Part shown: one piece after another, positions 22,289-31,826 of the stretch
Position numbering within the stretch: position 1 is the stretch's first letter
Layout of the letters: each line of letters opens with the position of its first letter
Assembly: GCA_029532415.1 (NCBI GenBank)
Contig: JAQOTA010000030.1
Span: forward strand, 186,001 to 250,000
Reading direction: 5' to 3'
Length of the DNA stretch: 64,000 bases
DNA from: Marasmius tenuissimus
Taxonomy: Eukaryota > Basidiomycota > Agaricomycetes > Agaricales > Marasmiaceae
Program-made: the position numbers and the translations under genes
Notes under the pieces: model-generated
What the model saw: only the letters and a program-made list of their open reading frames with translations
Told to the model about the DNA's origin: nothing
Databases searched by the model: none

Positions 22289-23527
22289 CTAGTGAAATGT
22301 TAATCCTAAAGATTGCCTGAACAATTCGAACTTTGTTCTGCCAAGATTCTTCGTAAGAAGATCAGCAGGTTGTTTAGCAGTTTCAACGAAATAGATTCGA
22401 GTCTTTCCGTGTTCCACTGCTTCCCTGATGAAGTGGTATCGATTGTCAATGTGTTTCGTTCTTTTATCAGTAGCTTTATTGCTGCTGAGAAAGATAGCGC
22501 CTTGATTGTCGCTAACACATGGAACAGATCGAATAGGGAAGTTCAATTCGTTCATCAACGACTTCATCCAGCAAGCCTGACGTGTACAGTCAGATAGAGC
22601 CATATACTCTGCTTCCGTGGATGATAATGCAACCGTTTTCTGTTTCTGAGAGACCCAGCAAACTGGTGCATTGGCAAGCTTTACGATATATCCAGTCTGT
22701 GATCGACGATCATCTTTATCAGTTGCCCAATCAGAGTCAGCAAAGGCAAGTAGTCCTTGATTGGATCTACCATCGTAAATGAGTTCGTACTTTGCAGTAT
22801 GAACAAGGTATTTCACGATGTAAAGTGCCTTCTGGAGGTGTTCCTGATTAGGATTAGCTCCATACTGTGACATCTTGATTACAGCAAAGGATATGTCTGG
22901 TCTCGTTCCGAGAGCCAAGTAAAGTAATGATCCGATAACCGATTGGAATCTATGCCTAATCTCGGGATTAACCTCCCCCTGGTTTTGGGTTGGGTTATAG
23001 CCTTCTGGCAAAGGCGTATATGCCGTTTTGGCGTTCAGAACTCCGAATTTACGAATTATCTTTTCAAGATAGTCTCGCTGATCAAGGATCAGTCTGCGAT
23101 TCTTCCGATCTCGAGTAATTCGCATTCGCAGAAATTCTGTTGGCTCGCCTAAATCTCGGCATTCCCAGATTTTCATGAATTCGCTTTTTAGTCTGTTGAC
23201 AAGGTTGCGATCAGGACCCATAAATAAAGCATCGTCGACATAGACGACGGCAATGACCATATTGCCATTCTTATTGAAGACATATACGCCAGCATCGGAT
23301 AAGCATCGTTTGAATCCCAGACGTTTCATGGATTCAGTACACTGACGCCACCAGGCATGAGAAGCCTGTTTTAATCCGTACAATGCTTTGCGTAACCTCC
23401 AAACCTTGCTGGAGTCCGTAACGAAGCCTTCAGGTTGTTCCATGTAAATCTCCTCATCTAAGGCACCATAAAGAAATGCTGTTTTAACGTCTAGCGCAGA
23501 GATCTCCCAATCTTCAAGCGCTAAGTT
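22289..23527 (-). pseudogene. W reverse transcriptase C-half and RNase H
   Basis: Open from just after the TAG at about 23526-23528, reading NLALEDWEISALDVKTAFLY; the first Met is at 23443. It includes FLYGALDEEIYMEQPEGF, YVDDALFMG (the RT palm aspartates) and RNase H with DSDWATD and SSTEAEYMALSDC, ending LGLTFH. The RT finger region that should precede it (the equivalent of KARLVAKGF and VRYETVR in family X) is absent. The frame is preserved across the junction except for the TAG, which suggests one internal deletion. The remnant alone cannot be a working RT. Confidence 0.9.
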
Positions 23528-26500
23528 CTACCACTCATCATAGTCAGCCTGGCGAAATCCAAATGGATTTGTCCATCCAGAAGAACCAGCAGACCATGGA
23601 TCCGGACCATACTGATTAGGATTGTGATCGGAGCCTTTCGGTGATCCGAATCCATCAGCATTTGGATGATTGCCGTTGTGCACATCATCGCTTTTATCAT
23701 CCGGGATAGGATCCAAGGGAGGATCTCCCCCAGGCTGATGATCGTCATCATCTGATCCTGGTGGAGGTGGAGGATTGAAGAAATCATCATCATTGTGATG
23801 ATCTTCGTGGCCATCATATGGGTACGTTGGAAAGGGTATAGACCGGACAGGTTTGTCGGTTTTATCAAACTCTATGGATCCGGGCACTTCTTTTTGACAT
23901 TTAGGAAACCAGTTTTCATCGAAAACTGCTTGTGGAGTAATGTATACAGAATTGTTGGTTGTTCGAAAGAATCGATAAGCTTTTGATCCGCTCTCGTAAC
24001 CAATGAAGATCATTGCTTCAGAGTGTGGAGCAAGCTTATTTTTACGTTTCGGTATGTATGCATATGCACCACATCCGAACATCCTGAAGTATGAAATATC
24101 AGGCTTCTTATTCTCAAACAACTCAACTGGAGTTCTGTATTTCCTTGAACGAATAGGAGTTCTATTGTAGATATGGACGGCTGTGAGAATTGCAAATTCC
24201 CACCAGTTTTCAGGAGCACAAGCCTGAAAGCGCATAGCTTCAGATTTTTCTCGTAAAGTACGATTAAATCTTTCTGCTCGTCCATTCTGTTCATGCACGT
24301 TGGGAGAACCTCTTTGTGGAAATATTCCTAGAGAGTTATACCAATCCCATTGTTCATTTGAAAAGAATTCTCCCCCTCGATCGAAATGCACACTTTTGAC
24401 CTTTTTATTAGTCTGGCGCTCTACAAGAGCTAGCCAATTGCGCAATTTCTGATCTGTATCGCTCTTTTTACGAATTGGATATACCCATCCGAATGATGTT
24501 GCATCATCGAATAAGGTTAAAGCATATTCGTTTTGATAGTAAGAGCGAGTTGGATATTCTATCAAATCACCGTGCACGAGCTCAAGAGACTCCTTAGCTC
24601 GTTTAGAGGATAAAGGGTACGATTTAGCAACCATTTTGCCTTTGGCACAGCCTCGGCATGGTTTCGTTTCTCCCTTCGAAGTAACCAACTTCGTTGGAAG
24701 CCCTTTAACATTATCCATTAATTTTCCTAAGACTCTGGGATCACAGTGTCCCATACGTCTGTGCCATAATTCAGAAGTATTGAAAGATACAACAGATGTG
24801 AAGGAAGTTTCTCCCACAAGAACCTTCGCGTTCATCCATCGTAAAGGATCATCTTTATGGCTTGGGTAAAAGCTCATTAAAAGGGAACCATCTTTCTTGC
24901 TCCGGATCGAAGTCTCTGGAGAGTCCAGTATAGTATAGTAACCTATACTCCGGAACTTCCCACTAGAGATTAAACGATGTGGGCTGTCGGGATTATACAT
25001 CACTGGGTATAACTTTGTGACTTGCGTCACTCCTGCGCTATTGGTGTGTCGGATGAGGACAGTACCATAGCCTACTATTTGCACATTTGCTTTATCACCC
25101 GCTGATGTAGTAAGACCTATTGGCATTTCTAAAGTCTGATAGTCTGAGAAATCCGTTTTATACGGAGTCATATGCACAGATGCTCCACTATCAAGTAGCC
25201 AAGCATTTTGCGTATTTCTCACTTCACAATCACTCGAAAATGCAGCAGAAAACGACTTGTATTTCGTTGTTGCATATACAGAAGTAATACTACATTTCCT
25301 TGGTACTGAGTTCCTCAGGATATGATAGTTCTGCATCGAGGATTTAGTGAAAGTTTGACTATTAGAACTTTGAAAAACTTGCCAGTCTCCACGATCGTTG
25401 CTTTCAGCCCAATCGTTATCAACTCCTTCAAGGCCATCTCCATAGTCACCACCATCAAAGTACCGTTCATGCCATTGAAGCGGTTCTTGATTCTGACTTT
25501 GGAATGTTTGACAAACAAGATGCTCTCGTCTTGTTCTGAGTTCTTCTTGATAACGTTGATTGGCGGCATCTTCAACTTCTATCCAAGCTTCCAATTGGCG
25601 TCTATAGTTCTGCCATTGAACGAATCTTGTGGCTTGATATGGCTGATTGTTATTGACAACCAAAGTGATATTGCCAATACTCGTGCCATCAGCAACGTGT
25701 AAGGGCGGTCCATTGGTCCTTAGTCCAATTACTGCAGGTCCGTAATTCTCGAATCGAGAGTTTCGGGGATCATTTGGAGATGTAACCCAAGGATCAACCT
25801 CAGGTTGTTCATCTACTGGACTAAGTCTTTCCGGTTGATCTGGTGGAGCAGTAGTTGGACGAGAAGGTACTTCAATGTAATCCTCCTCTAAGGATTGTAT
25901 GCCATAAAAAGATTCGGGAGAGCTTGGAGGTGTGTGAACGACTTGGTCCTGCCATTGTCGTACTCGAGGTGGTGTAGTTGCGGGGCGATTTATGTATTCA
26001 TGGGTAGTAGGGATTGGAGATTTGGAACGATTAAGTGACTCGGCTAATTCCATAAAATCTCCAGGGTATGTTCTTGGTCGTTCATTGAAGCGACCACCCT
26101 CGAGTTCTCTTCGAGGAATATCAGCCTGAGTCATGGGAACAGACATTCTAATGTTGTTCATCCATTTGTACAAGTGCGTGTGCCAGTTATGAACATCTGG
26201 AAGACTAAGATGAGGGATAAAGCGAACCCAGCGCCTATTAAACCCTGGTTGTCTCCATTGGGATGTTCTAAATTGACTCGCTCTTATGTCTGTCGTTCCG
26301 AATAACCATTTCCCTTCAAGACCAAGCTTGACTAACGAATGCCAGAAGATAGGATTCATCACTTGTACAGGAAGTGTGAAATTCTTCTTGTTGACTCGGA
26401 AGGCTTCATCCACCGAAGTTGAACGAGGATTTTTTACTCGTTGAACAAAATCTTCAACGGTGCTGATCCAATTTTTATTATTGATTTCAGCTATAACCGT

Positions 26501-28210
26501 TGATAGGTGTTGAAGGTTCCAGGTTTGGTATTCGTAATGAAGCGTGAACTTGGTATCTTCTACTGTTTCCACATGTAATATCCTTTGTTGTATGCGCAAT
26601 TCATGAAGAGCTTGACGAGGTGTCATGTTATGCACTGCGTCTCTTCTGATAGCATACATAACGACATATTCTCTGGTCCTGATCAGAATCCAGATCCAAA
26701 GATTGTGGTCTGGTATACTGCGTATTGATTTATAACGCATTCTGATCATGGATTCTTTTAGTGCTATGTCGTTAGTTGTCTGATCTCCGAAGTCTCGGAA
26801 TTCTTCGACAACAGGAATTGGGAGTCTAATCCCATTTATTATATGTGGTCTATTATTCCTAAGGTTAACTCGTCGCATCATGTTGTCATGTTGTTCTTTG
26901 TATTCTTGTAAGAATCGCCATTCAACTTTTCTATTGATGAGAGGTGGTTCTGTGATGTCATCTCCATCTTGAGAATAGTTTTCTGGTCTGAACAAATGAA
27001 CAAGATCGGCGTGGTTCCTAGGAAACATAGAATTTGCCCATGGTCCATAATCATCAGGAGGTGTAGAAACAGTTACACGTATGTTTTCTTGTGTGGGTGA
27101 TGCTACTTCGAGATTCTCACCTTGGTCAACTTCGTCCGCAGGCAAAGTATGATTAGGTGTCGCCTCTCGTCGTGGCATTGTGAAGATAATTTCTTCATTA
27201 CTATGCGCGCCATAAGAGTATTCAGAACATGTATGACTATCATTTGATGAATTATCAGATGAAGAGTCACTATCAGGTTCTGTTGGAGTATCAGAGATAT
27301 ACACCAAAGATGGTATCTCGTCTCCATCGCTGTCTATGTTTGAATTGGAAATAGTAGCTGAAGCGATAGCTTCTTCTACTTGTCGAACTTGTTTATCTAG
27401 TTGAACAGTTCGTCTATTGTTCCATTCTTGTACAGAAATGTGTCGTACAGGACGATCTTCTCTGTCAGCAGCGATTCTTTCTTCTAGGCGTGCTTGTTGA
27501 AGATCATATGTGTTTTGGAATGGGTTTGGTGCAGATGTGCTACCAGTGGGGTAGTGGTAGGACATATGAACGTTTACTGGCCCGGCCATTTCACATTCAA
27601 AAACTGAGCTAATTTGCTCGGACATATGAACGTTTACTGGCCCAGCCATTTCTCGTTCAAAAACTGAGCTAATTTGCTCGTTTACTGCATTAATTCGATT
27701 CTGGTATTCAGAAGGTTTCTCAGAAGGTTCAAGTACCGCAGTGTGCGATTGTTGCCCCCCTTTATGAGTATCCTTCTTCTTTCCTTTGCCTTTTCCTCTG
27801 CCCTTTCCTCCTTTCTTCTTTCCTTTCTTGGAAGAAGATCCACCTTGGTTCTGATTATTCTGGTTCTGGTTGTTGTTTTTATTATTGTTCTTCTTTTGAT
27901 TCGCAGAAGTACCAGAACGAGACTGATCAGACCATTTGGGAGGAGAGTTAAATCTATTAACACCAGAAATTTTGGCGTTATGGGCGGTATAGGCAGCAGG
28001 ACCAGAATGAATTCCATTCCTTCTATTCCATTCATTCGTTATTGCAGCAATCAAATTGGTAGGTTTAAGTTCTTCCTTCTTCATACGGGATACTTGCTGC
28101 TTGAAAAGCTGCCAGCGCTTTTCATTAAGCTTGGCTGTGATCATTAAACACAGCAAATCATCCGAAATATCTACTCCATGATCCTTAAGTTGATCCCGAA
28201 CAGTCAACAT
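23528..28210 (-). CDS. W gag remainder, large unknown region, protease and integrase
   Basis: 1560 residues in one frame. Residues 1-80 are the rest of gag (CWQLFKQ-type core, RMKKEELKPTN). Residues 95-155 are N/Q-rich then K/G-rich and replace the usual CCHC knuckle. About 160-1000 is a long region with no recognised domain, containing conserved stretches such as LWIWILI, RRDAVHNMTPRQALHEL and INNKNWISTVEDF. The protease LLDSGASVHMTPY lies near 1005. Integrase has HRRMGH/PCRGC near 1149-1190 and acidic residues in GDLIEYP, DRGGEFF and NGRAERFNR (about 1213, 1275, 1310). A Pro/Asp-rich tail ends at TAG. Two 20-residue tandem repeats lie near residues 177-216. The 840-residue region is also present in relic V. 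Confidence 0.85.
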   Translation of the reverse strand: MLTVRDQLKDHGVDISDDLLCLMITAKLNEKRWQLFKQQVSRMKKEELKPTNLIAAITNEWNRRNGIHSGPAAYTAHNAKISGVNRFNSPPKWSDQSRSGTSANQKKNNNKNNNQNQNNQNQGGSSSKKGKKKGGKGRGKGKGKKKDTHKGGQQSHTAVLEPSEKPSEYQNRINAVNEQISSVFEREMAGPVNVHMSEQISSVFECEMAGPVNVHMSYHYPTGSTSAPNPFQNTYDLQQARLEERIAADREDRPVRHISVQEWNNRRTVQLDKQVRQVEEAIASATISNSNIDSDGDEIPSLVYISDTPTEPDSDSSSDNSSNDSHTCSEYSYGAHSNEEIIFTMPRREATPNHTLPADEVDQGENLEVASPTQENIRVTVSTPPDDYGPWANSMFPRNHADLVHLFRPENYSQDGDDITEPPLINRKVEWRFLQEYKEQHDNMMRRVNLRNNRPHIINGIRLPIPVVEEFRDFGDQTTNDIALKESMIRMRYKSIRSIPDHNLWIWILIRTREYVVMYAIRRDAVHNMTPRQALHELRIQQRILHVETVEDTKFTLHYEYQTWNLQHLSTVIAEINNKNWISTVEDFVQRVKNPRSTSVDEAFRVNKKNFTLPVQVMNPIFWHSLVKLGLEGKWLFGTTDIRASQFRTSQWRQPGFNRRWVRFIPHLSLPDVHNWHTHLYKWMNNIRMSVPMTQADIPRRELEGGRFNERPRTYPGDFMELAESLNRSKSPIPTTHEYINRPATTPPRVRQWQDQVVHTPPSSPESFYGIQSLEEDYIEVPSRPTTAPPDQPERLSPVDEQPEVDPWVTSPNDPRNSRFENYGPAVIGLRTNGPPLHVADGTSIGNITLVVNNNQPYQATRFVQWQNYRRQLEAWIEVEDAANQRYQEELRTRREHLVCQTFQSQNQEPLQWHERYFDGGDYGDGLEGVDNDWAESNDRGDWQVFQSSNSQTFTKSSMQNYHILRNSVPRKCSITSVYATTKYKSFSAAFSSDCEVRNTQNAWLLDSGASVHMTPYKTDFSDYQTLEMPIGLTTSAGDKANVQIVGYGTVLIRHTNSAGVTQVTKLYPVMYNPDSPHRLISSGKFRSIGYYTILDSPETSIRSKKDGSLLMSFYPSHKDDPLRWMNAKVLVGETSFTSVVSFNTSELWHRRMGHCDPRVLGKLMDNVKGLPTKLVTSKGETKPCRGCAKGKMVAKSYPLSSKRAKESLELVHGDLIEYPTRSYYQNEYALTLFDDATSFGWVYPIRKKSDTDQKLRNWLALVERQTNKKVKSVHFDRGGEFFSNEQWDWYNSLGIFPQRGSPNVHEQNGRAERFNRTLREKSEAMRFQACAPENWWEFAILTAVHIYNRTPIRSRKYRTPVELFENKKPDISYFRMFGCGAYAYIPKRKNKLAPHSEAMIFIGYESGSKAYRFFRTTNNSVYITPQAVFDENWFPKCQKEVPGSIEFDKTDKPVRSIPFPTYPYDGHEDHHNDDDFFNPPPPPGSDDDDHQPGGDPPLDPIPDDKSDDVHNGNHPNADGFGSPKGSDHNPNQYGPDPWSAGSSGWTNPFGFRQADYDEW
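27561..27680 (-). repeat. Tandem 60-base duplication inside W polyprotein
   Basis: Two adjacent 60-base units (27561-27620 and 27621-27680) with few differences encode two copies of EQISSVFEREMAGPVNVHMS-like sequence. Relic V has a single copy (FEREMAGPKHIDMS), so the duplication arose in the W lineage. Confidence 0.9.
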
Positions 28211-28805
28211 GTAACTGATTCCAGTGTTCAGGAAGTTGGACGTTATGCAAGTCCGTATATAGATTCATCATCTTTGAAGAGGATTGAACTCCAAACGTAG
28301 ATTTGAGTTTAGATAAGGTTGAGATCACCGAAGTTTTATCAACATGCGCGTCGTGAGCACGACGAGTTTGCATTTTGATAATACCAATTACTTTGTTACG
28401 CCTAGAAGTCCACTCAATTAGAGCGGTAGCTTCTCCTGAAGTAGCAGGAGAGGATGTTTCAGGCATTTCTTCATCCAAGGCTTGAGGTATGCCTTGGGTA
28501 AAGAGGTAACCTTCAAGTAATCGGTACCAATCTTCGAAATTCGAACCATCATCTAGCAAAACTGGAATGATACTGATTCCTCCTGACCCAGCAGGAAAGT
28601 TGCTGTCCGCAACCTGAGAGTACAACGGTTCCGTATTATAGTTATAAACTTCTACAGAATTTTCTACTTCCGTTCCCAGAGTATATCCCGGCGTGTTGCG
28701 AACAAACGTCGTTGGAGGATTACCACTTGGGGAATGAGAAGCAGACCTAGATCTAGATTGAGACATATTGAGGTCTGCCAAAAGTCCCGTGAGCATACTC
28801 TTCAA
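28185..28805 (-). CDS. W gag N-terminus, ends at a frameshift
   Basis: 206 residues from ATG at 28805 (MKSMLTGLLADLNMS). The main gag core GSNFEDWYRLLEGYLFTQG and KLKSTFGVQSSSKMMNLYTDL follow. After LHNVQ the frame breaks. Relic V reads through at this place with 14 more bases, so W appears to have lost about 14 bases near 28225, shifting the frame into the 28210 frame (which overlaps by 26 bases). I saw no slippery heptamer that would argue for programmed shifting. Confidence 0.8.
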   Translation of the reverse strand: MKSMLTGLLADLNMSQSRSRSASHSPSGNPPTTFVRNTPGYTLGTEVENSVEVYNYNTEPLYSQVADSNFPAGSGGISIIPVLLDDGSNFEDWYRLLEGYLFTQGIPQALDEEMPETSSPATSGEATALIEWTSRRNKVIGIIKMQTRRAHDAHVDKTSVISTLSKLKSTFGVQSSSKMMNLYTDLHNVQLPEHWNQLHVDCSGST

Positions 28806-29803
28806 ATATAGAAGGGTGGAGCCAAGAGAGTGTCAATCGACGAAGGCTTCTAAGAAGCACCCATAAATAAATAGGGTTCGATGCACACCGAGAAATGCTC
28901 CAAAGGTCTAGGACTTTTAACAGGCTGTATGCGTCAAGCAGATCATGGGGTGTACCACGTGCAGGTAGTGCAGGGGAGTTAATCTGGTTACGAAGCCCTG
29001 CCCAATTGCTAGGGTCTTACAACGTTCCCAGTGTGTATCGGTGTCTGGTGTCCCATCGTGCTATCTGGTCTCAACCCCAGACTAGCAAAAGTATGAGTGA
29101 TCAGCTCATACTGTCCAAATGACCCATAGAAAGTTATTATTAAACCTAGTCATCCATATGAATTGAGTTCATGCACCCTCTGCCTTAGGCATGTCGGTGA
29201 CCAGAAAGCAATCATAGGTGAGTTAGAGTTTAACAATAACGTGGAGGAGAGGGGTCATCGGGAGGGGAGTCCCTGTACATACTAAAATGGCCATGTGATA
29301 CCGTAAAATTGTATAGTATCAAAACCTAGTTGTAAGGAGATCAAATCTCCCAGCATGTATGTCATGCCCGGTCTTTCGACCGTCAGGAATCATGGCGAGT
29401 TGGTTTATAAGCACAACCCCATAGACCCCTAAACGATGCCTCATGGTGAGGATCATCGCCAACCATTGGTTTTCATCGGCATTAGGCAGTGATAATTTAA
29501 GATCAAAGCCCAATCCGGGTTATCAGCAGGGAGACAGAGCCGCTTTCGCGGATAGGTCTGTGCCGAAGAAGATGAAGCCAAGACAGTATGTACATGCGTT
29601 CGTGCAACATGCAACAGTACAGGGACATAGTGGATAGGTGTAAAGGGAACTAACAACCCTTGACCTTGACACCAGACGATGACAAGCCCGACATCGCTAG
29701 AGACTTCCATAACCCATGTAGGTTACAGGTCGTCCGCTAGGATGGTGGCAACACACGGGAGCTAGGCTACTCCGATCATAACATCGACCTGACCACCGCT
29801 TGC
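28806..29803 (-). other. W untranslated leader
   Basis: About 1 kb between PBS and gag start with no long frame. V has a matching leader (38136-39836), interrupted there by a solo LTR. Such a long leader could hold packaging or dimerisation signals, but none is recognisable by eye. Confidence 0.6.
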
Positions 29804-29816
29804 GGGGCCCATAACC
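29804..29816 (-). promoter_or_regulatory. W primer-binding site, initiator tRNA-Met half-tRNA type
   Basis: Minus strand GGTTATGGGCCCC directly follows the W 5' LTR, the same site used by family X. Confidence 0.75.
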
Positions 29817-30334
29817 TGATGAGCCAGCATAGTTAAAGTGCACAGTGGGTATAACGAAGTAAACCTCACATGGGTAATACACAGAGTGTTCTTGTAGTCT
29901 TGAGATGCTTGAGAAGAGGTGATAATCGAGTAGATTGTCCTAAGGCTTAAGGCCTTTTGTCCAGTCTTTTATACATAAGTTTCTGGTACATGTAATAAGT
30001 ATTACACTAACTGAAACTACTACTAGAAGTAGGTATTCGGCCCTAAAGGCGTAAAAGACATTAGTACTGTGTAAGTACTTCTACCATGAATGGTAGTATG
30101 CTTGGTGAGCATAGTCGTGTTTGCCTCATGTATTGGAGGCTCTACTTATGCTATTGGATAGCGACTGTCTATAGTGTCATATATGATGAAACTAGATGTA
30201 CGTAGTAAGATACGTAGACAGAGACGTAGTACTTGCATGAGGACGCAAGTGTTCTAGAGGCATAGCTCTATAAATAGTGTGACGCGTAAACAACACGTCA
30301 ACAGTGTATCACATGATTTCCATCATGTTCAACA
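29817..30334 (-). repeat. W 5' LTR
   Basis: 518 bases, apparently identical to 21736-22253. It is followed by the second TACTA copy at 30335-30339. Confidence 0.9.
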
Positions 30335-30339
30335 TACTA

Positions 30340-31459
30340 CGCCTGCGTCGTGCATTATATGGACTGAAGCAAGCTGCCCTTGAGTGGTGGCGAACCCTCA
30401 GCTCGTCCATGGAAGTACTAGGCTTCAAACACCTGACTTCTGATGCTGGACTCTTCATCTGCAAAGATCTGAAGAGTGGTGAAGTTGTGTATGCAATCAT
30501 CTATGTTGACGATGCACTCTTCATGGGTCCTAACAAAGCTTTTGTTGACAGGAAGAAAGCCGAGTTCATGGCTCAATGGGAATGCCGCGATATGGGCAAT
30601 GCTAGCAAATTTCTCCGCATGAGCATTTGTTATGAAGGCAATAAGATCATGATTGACCAGAAGGATTATCTGAAGAAGGTCCTTGAACGTTTTGGGATGC
30701 AGAATGCAAAAGGTGCTCCTATGCCCTTACCTGCTGGCTATGTGCCAACTCCCATTGATGGTCCAGTCAATCCTGCCATTCGCTCCAGATTCCAGTCTGT
30801 GATTGGGTTGCTTCTGTACATAATGCTGGGCACACGTCCTGATATTGCCTATGCGGTTATGAAGCTTTCCCAGTTCTCTTCTAATCCAACGAAGGAACAC
30901 CTCAATAAAGCTATGTATATCTGCCGCTATCTTGCTGGCACATCAGATTATTCACTCGTCTACAATGGTGACTCTGATGGAGGTCTTCTTGCGTTCACAG
31001 ACTCAGATTGGGCTGCCGATCCTATCAAACGCTGTTCGATCACTGGCTACTTCTTTAAGTTAGCAGGCGGCATCTTCTCGTGGCAATCACACGCCCAGAA
31101 GACTGTAGCTCTTTCTTCCACTGAGGCTGAGTATATGGCACTGTTGGATTGCAGTTGTCAAGCTTCCTGGATAAGATCGCTACTCTCTGAACTTGGAATC
31201 GACTTAGGTCCTATTCCAATCTGCAGAGATAATCAGGGCTCTATCTTCATTGCATCTAATCCAGTTCAAGAACACCAAACCAAGCACATCGATATTTGAT
31301 ATCATTACATTCGATCATGTGTTGAAGATGGCAAAGTTGAATTGTTCTTTATCGAAGGAGTCTATAATCCCACAGACATGTTTACGAAGAATCTTGGACA
31401 TGAGAAGTTCTTACGCTTCAGAGATCACCTTGGACTTGAATTCTATTTGTCCACTTGAT
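30340..31459 (+). pseudogene. Outer element Z: RT palm and RNase H, decayed
   Basis: Continues the RT fragment at 21684-21735 after element W. YVDDALF, TDSDWAAD and SSTEAEYMAL are present, but TGA at 31297-31299 replaces the CGA of the younger copy (HIDIRYHY). Other changes versus 15340-16450 include Arg to Cys, His or Gln, Ser to Leu and Thr to Met, most of them CG to TG or CA. The coding end DMFTKNLGHEK through the final TGA at 31457-31459 is still recognisable. Confidence 0.9.
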
Positions 31460-31487
31460 TCGCTCAGATGCGCTTTTCAGCTGCACT

Positions 31488-31500
31488 TAGCGAGGGGGTG
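31488..31500 (+). promoter_or_regulatory. Polypurine tract of element Z
   Basis: TAGCGAGGGGGTG precedes the LTR at 31501. Confidence 0.65.
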
Positions 31501-31821
31501 TGTTGAATCCGTGGACTATAATTAGATCCTGGTATATCCAAAGTCCTGGTTCACTCTTCCTGCCATTGTATTATGCAGGACAATGCATTTGCTATTGTTC
31601 TATTCTTCATTGTTCATTATGCTCATATGTACAATTTCTATTGTCGTCCCTATATGGTAGTTCTATTGTCTCTACATGTATATAAGCTCGTAGTTCTCTG
31701 TTTGAATCTACAGTGTGCTTGAGTTTCTACGTCTCGCCTCTACCTCTCTAAACTCTTCTCTGGTAAGTAGTAGTGTAGCCATGTTGTAGTCCTCTGGGCT
31801 AGGCGTCATGCCAGCTCATCA
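31501..31821 (+). repeat. Family-X LTR (3' LTR of outer element Z)
   Basis: 321 bases, TGTTGA to TCATCA, sharing variants with the 10515 LTR. It is followed at once by TGAAG (31822-31826). Confidence 0.9.
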
Positions 31822-31826
31822 TGAAG
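31822..31826. repeat. Right target-site duplication TGAAG of element Z
   Basis: Matches 10510-10514 exactly. Confidence 0.9.

Larger units (their letters stand above)
21736..30334 (-). mobile_element. Element W: Ty1/Copia of a second family, recent but defective
   Basis: An 8.6-kb element on the minus strand with two 518-base LTRs that appear identical by eye and a perfect TACTA duplication. It has a half-tRNA-type PBS (29804-29816) and a purine tract (22254-22265 on the minus strand). Coding parts in order are gag start (28185-28805), a long gag-to-integrase frame (23528-28210), then RT C-half plus RNase H (22289-23527). The N-terminal half of RT is missing, an in-frame TAG precedes the remnant, and gag carries a frameshift. 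Identical LTRs imply recent insertion, so a helper element probably supplied RT. Confidence 0.9.
10515..31821. mobile_element. Family-X Ty1/Copia composite: nested insertions plus internal inversion
   Basis: Outer element Z runs from LTR 10515-10835 to LTR 31501-31821, flanked by TGAAG. Inside are a second family-X copy Y and the unrelated element W (21736-30334). Gene order within the composite is LTR(+), gag-pol(+), LTR(+), gag-pol(-) cut in RT, LTR(-), then the rest of pol(+) and LTR(+). The five bases CATGG sit at the cut ends (16814-16818 as the reverse complement, and 21684-21688). This is what results if Y inserted in opposite orientation into RT of Z, making a CATGG duplication, and homologous recombination between the inverted copies then flipped the DNA between crossover points. 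LTRs 10515 and 31501 share variants, as do 16493 and 21363, which fits the two original pairs. Confidence 0.85.

Noticed and set aside
28185..28240. Programmed frameshift in W gag
   Set aside because: No slippery heptamer at the break, and relic V reads through in one frame with 14 more bases, so a deletion in W is simpler.
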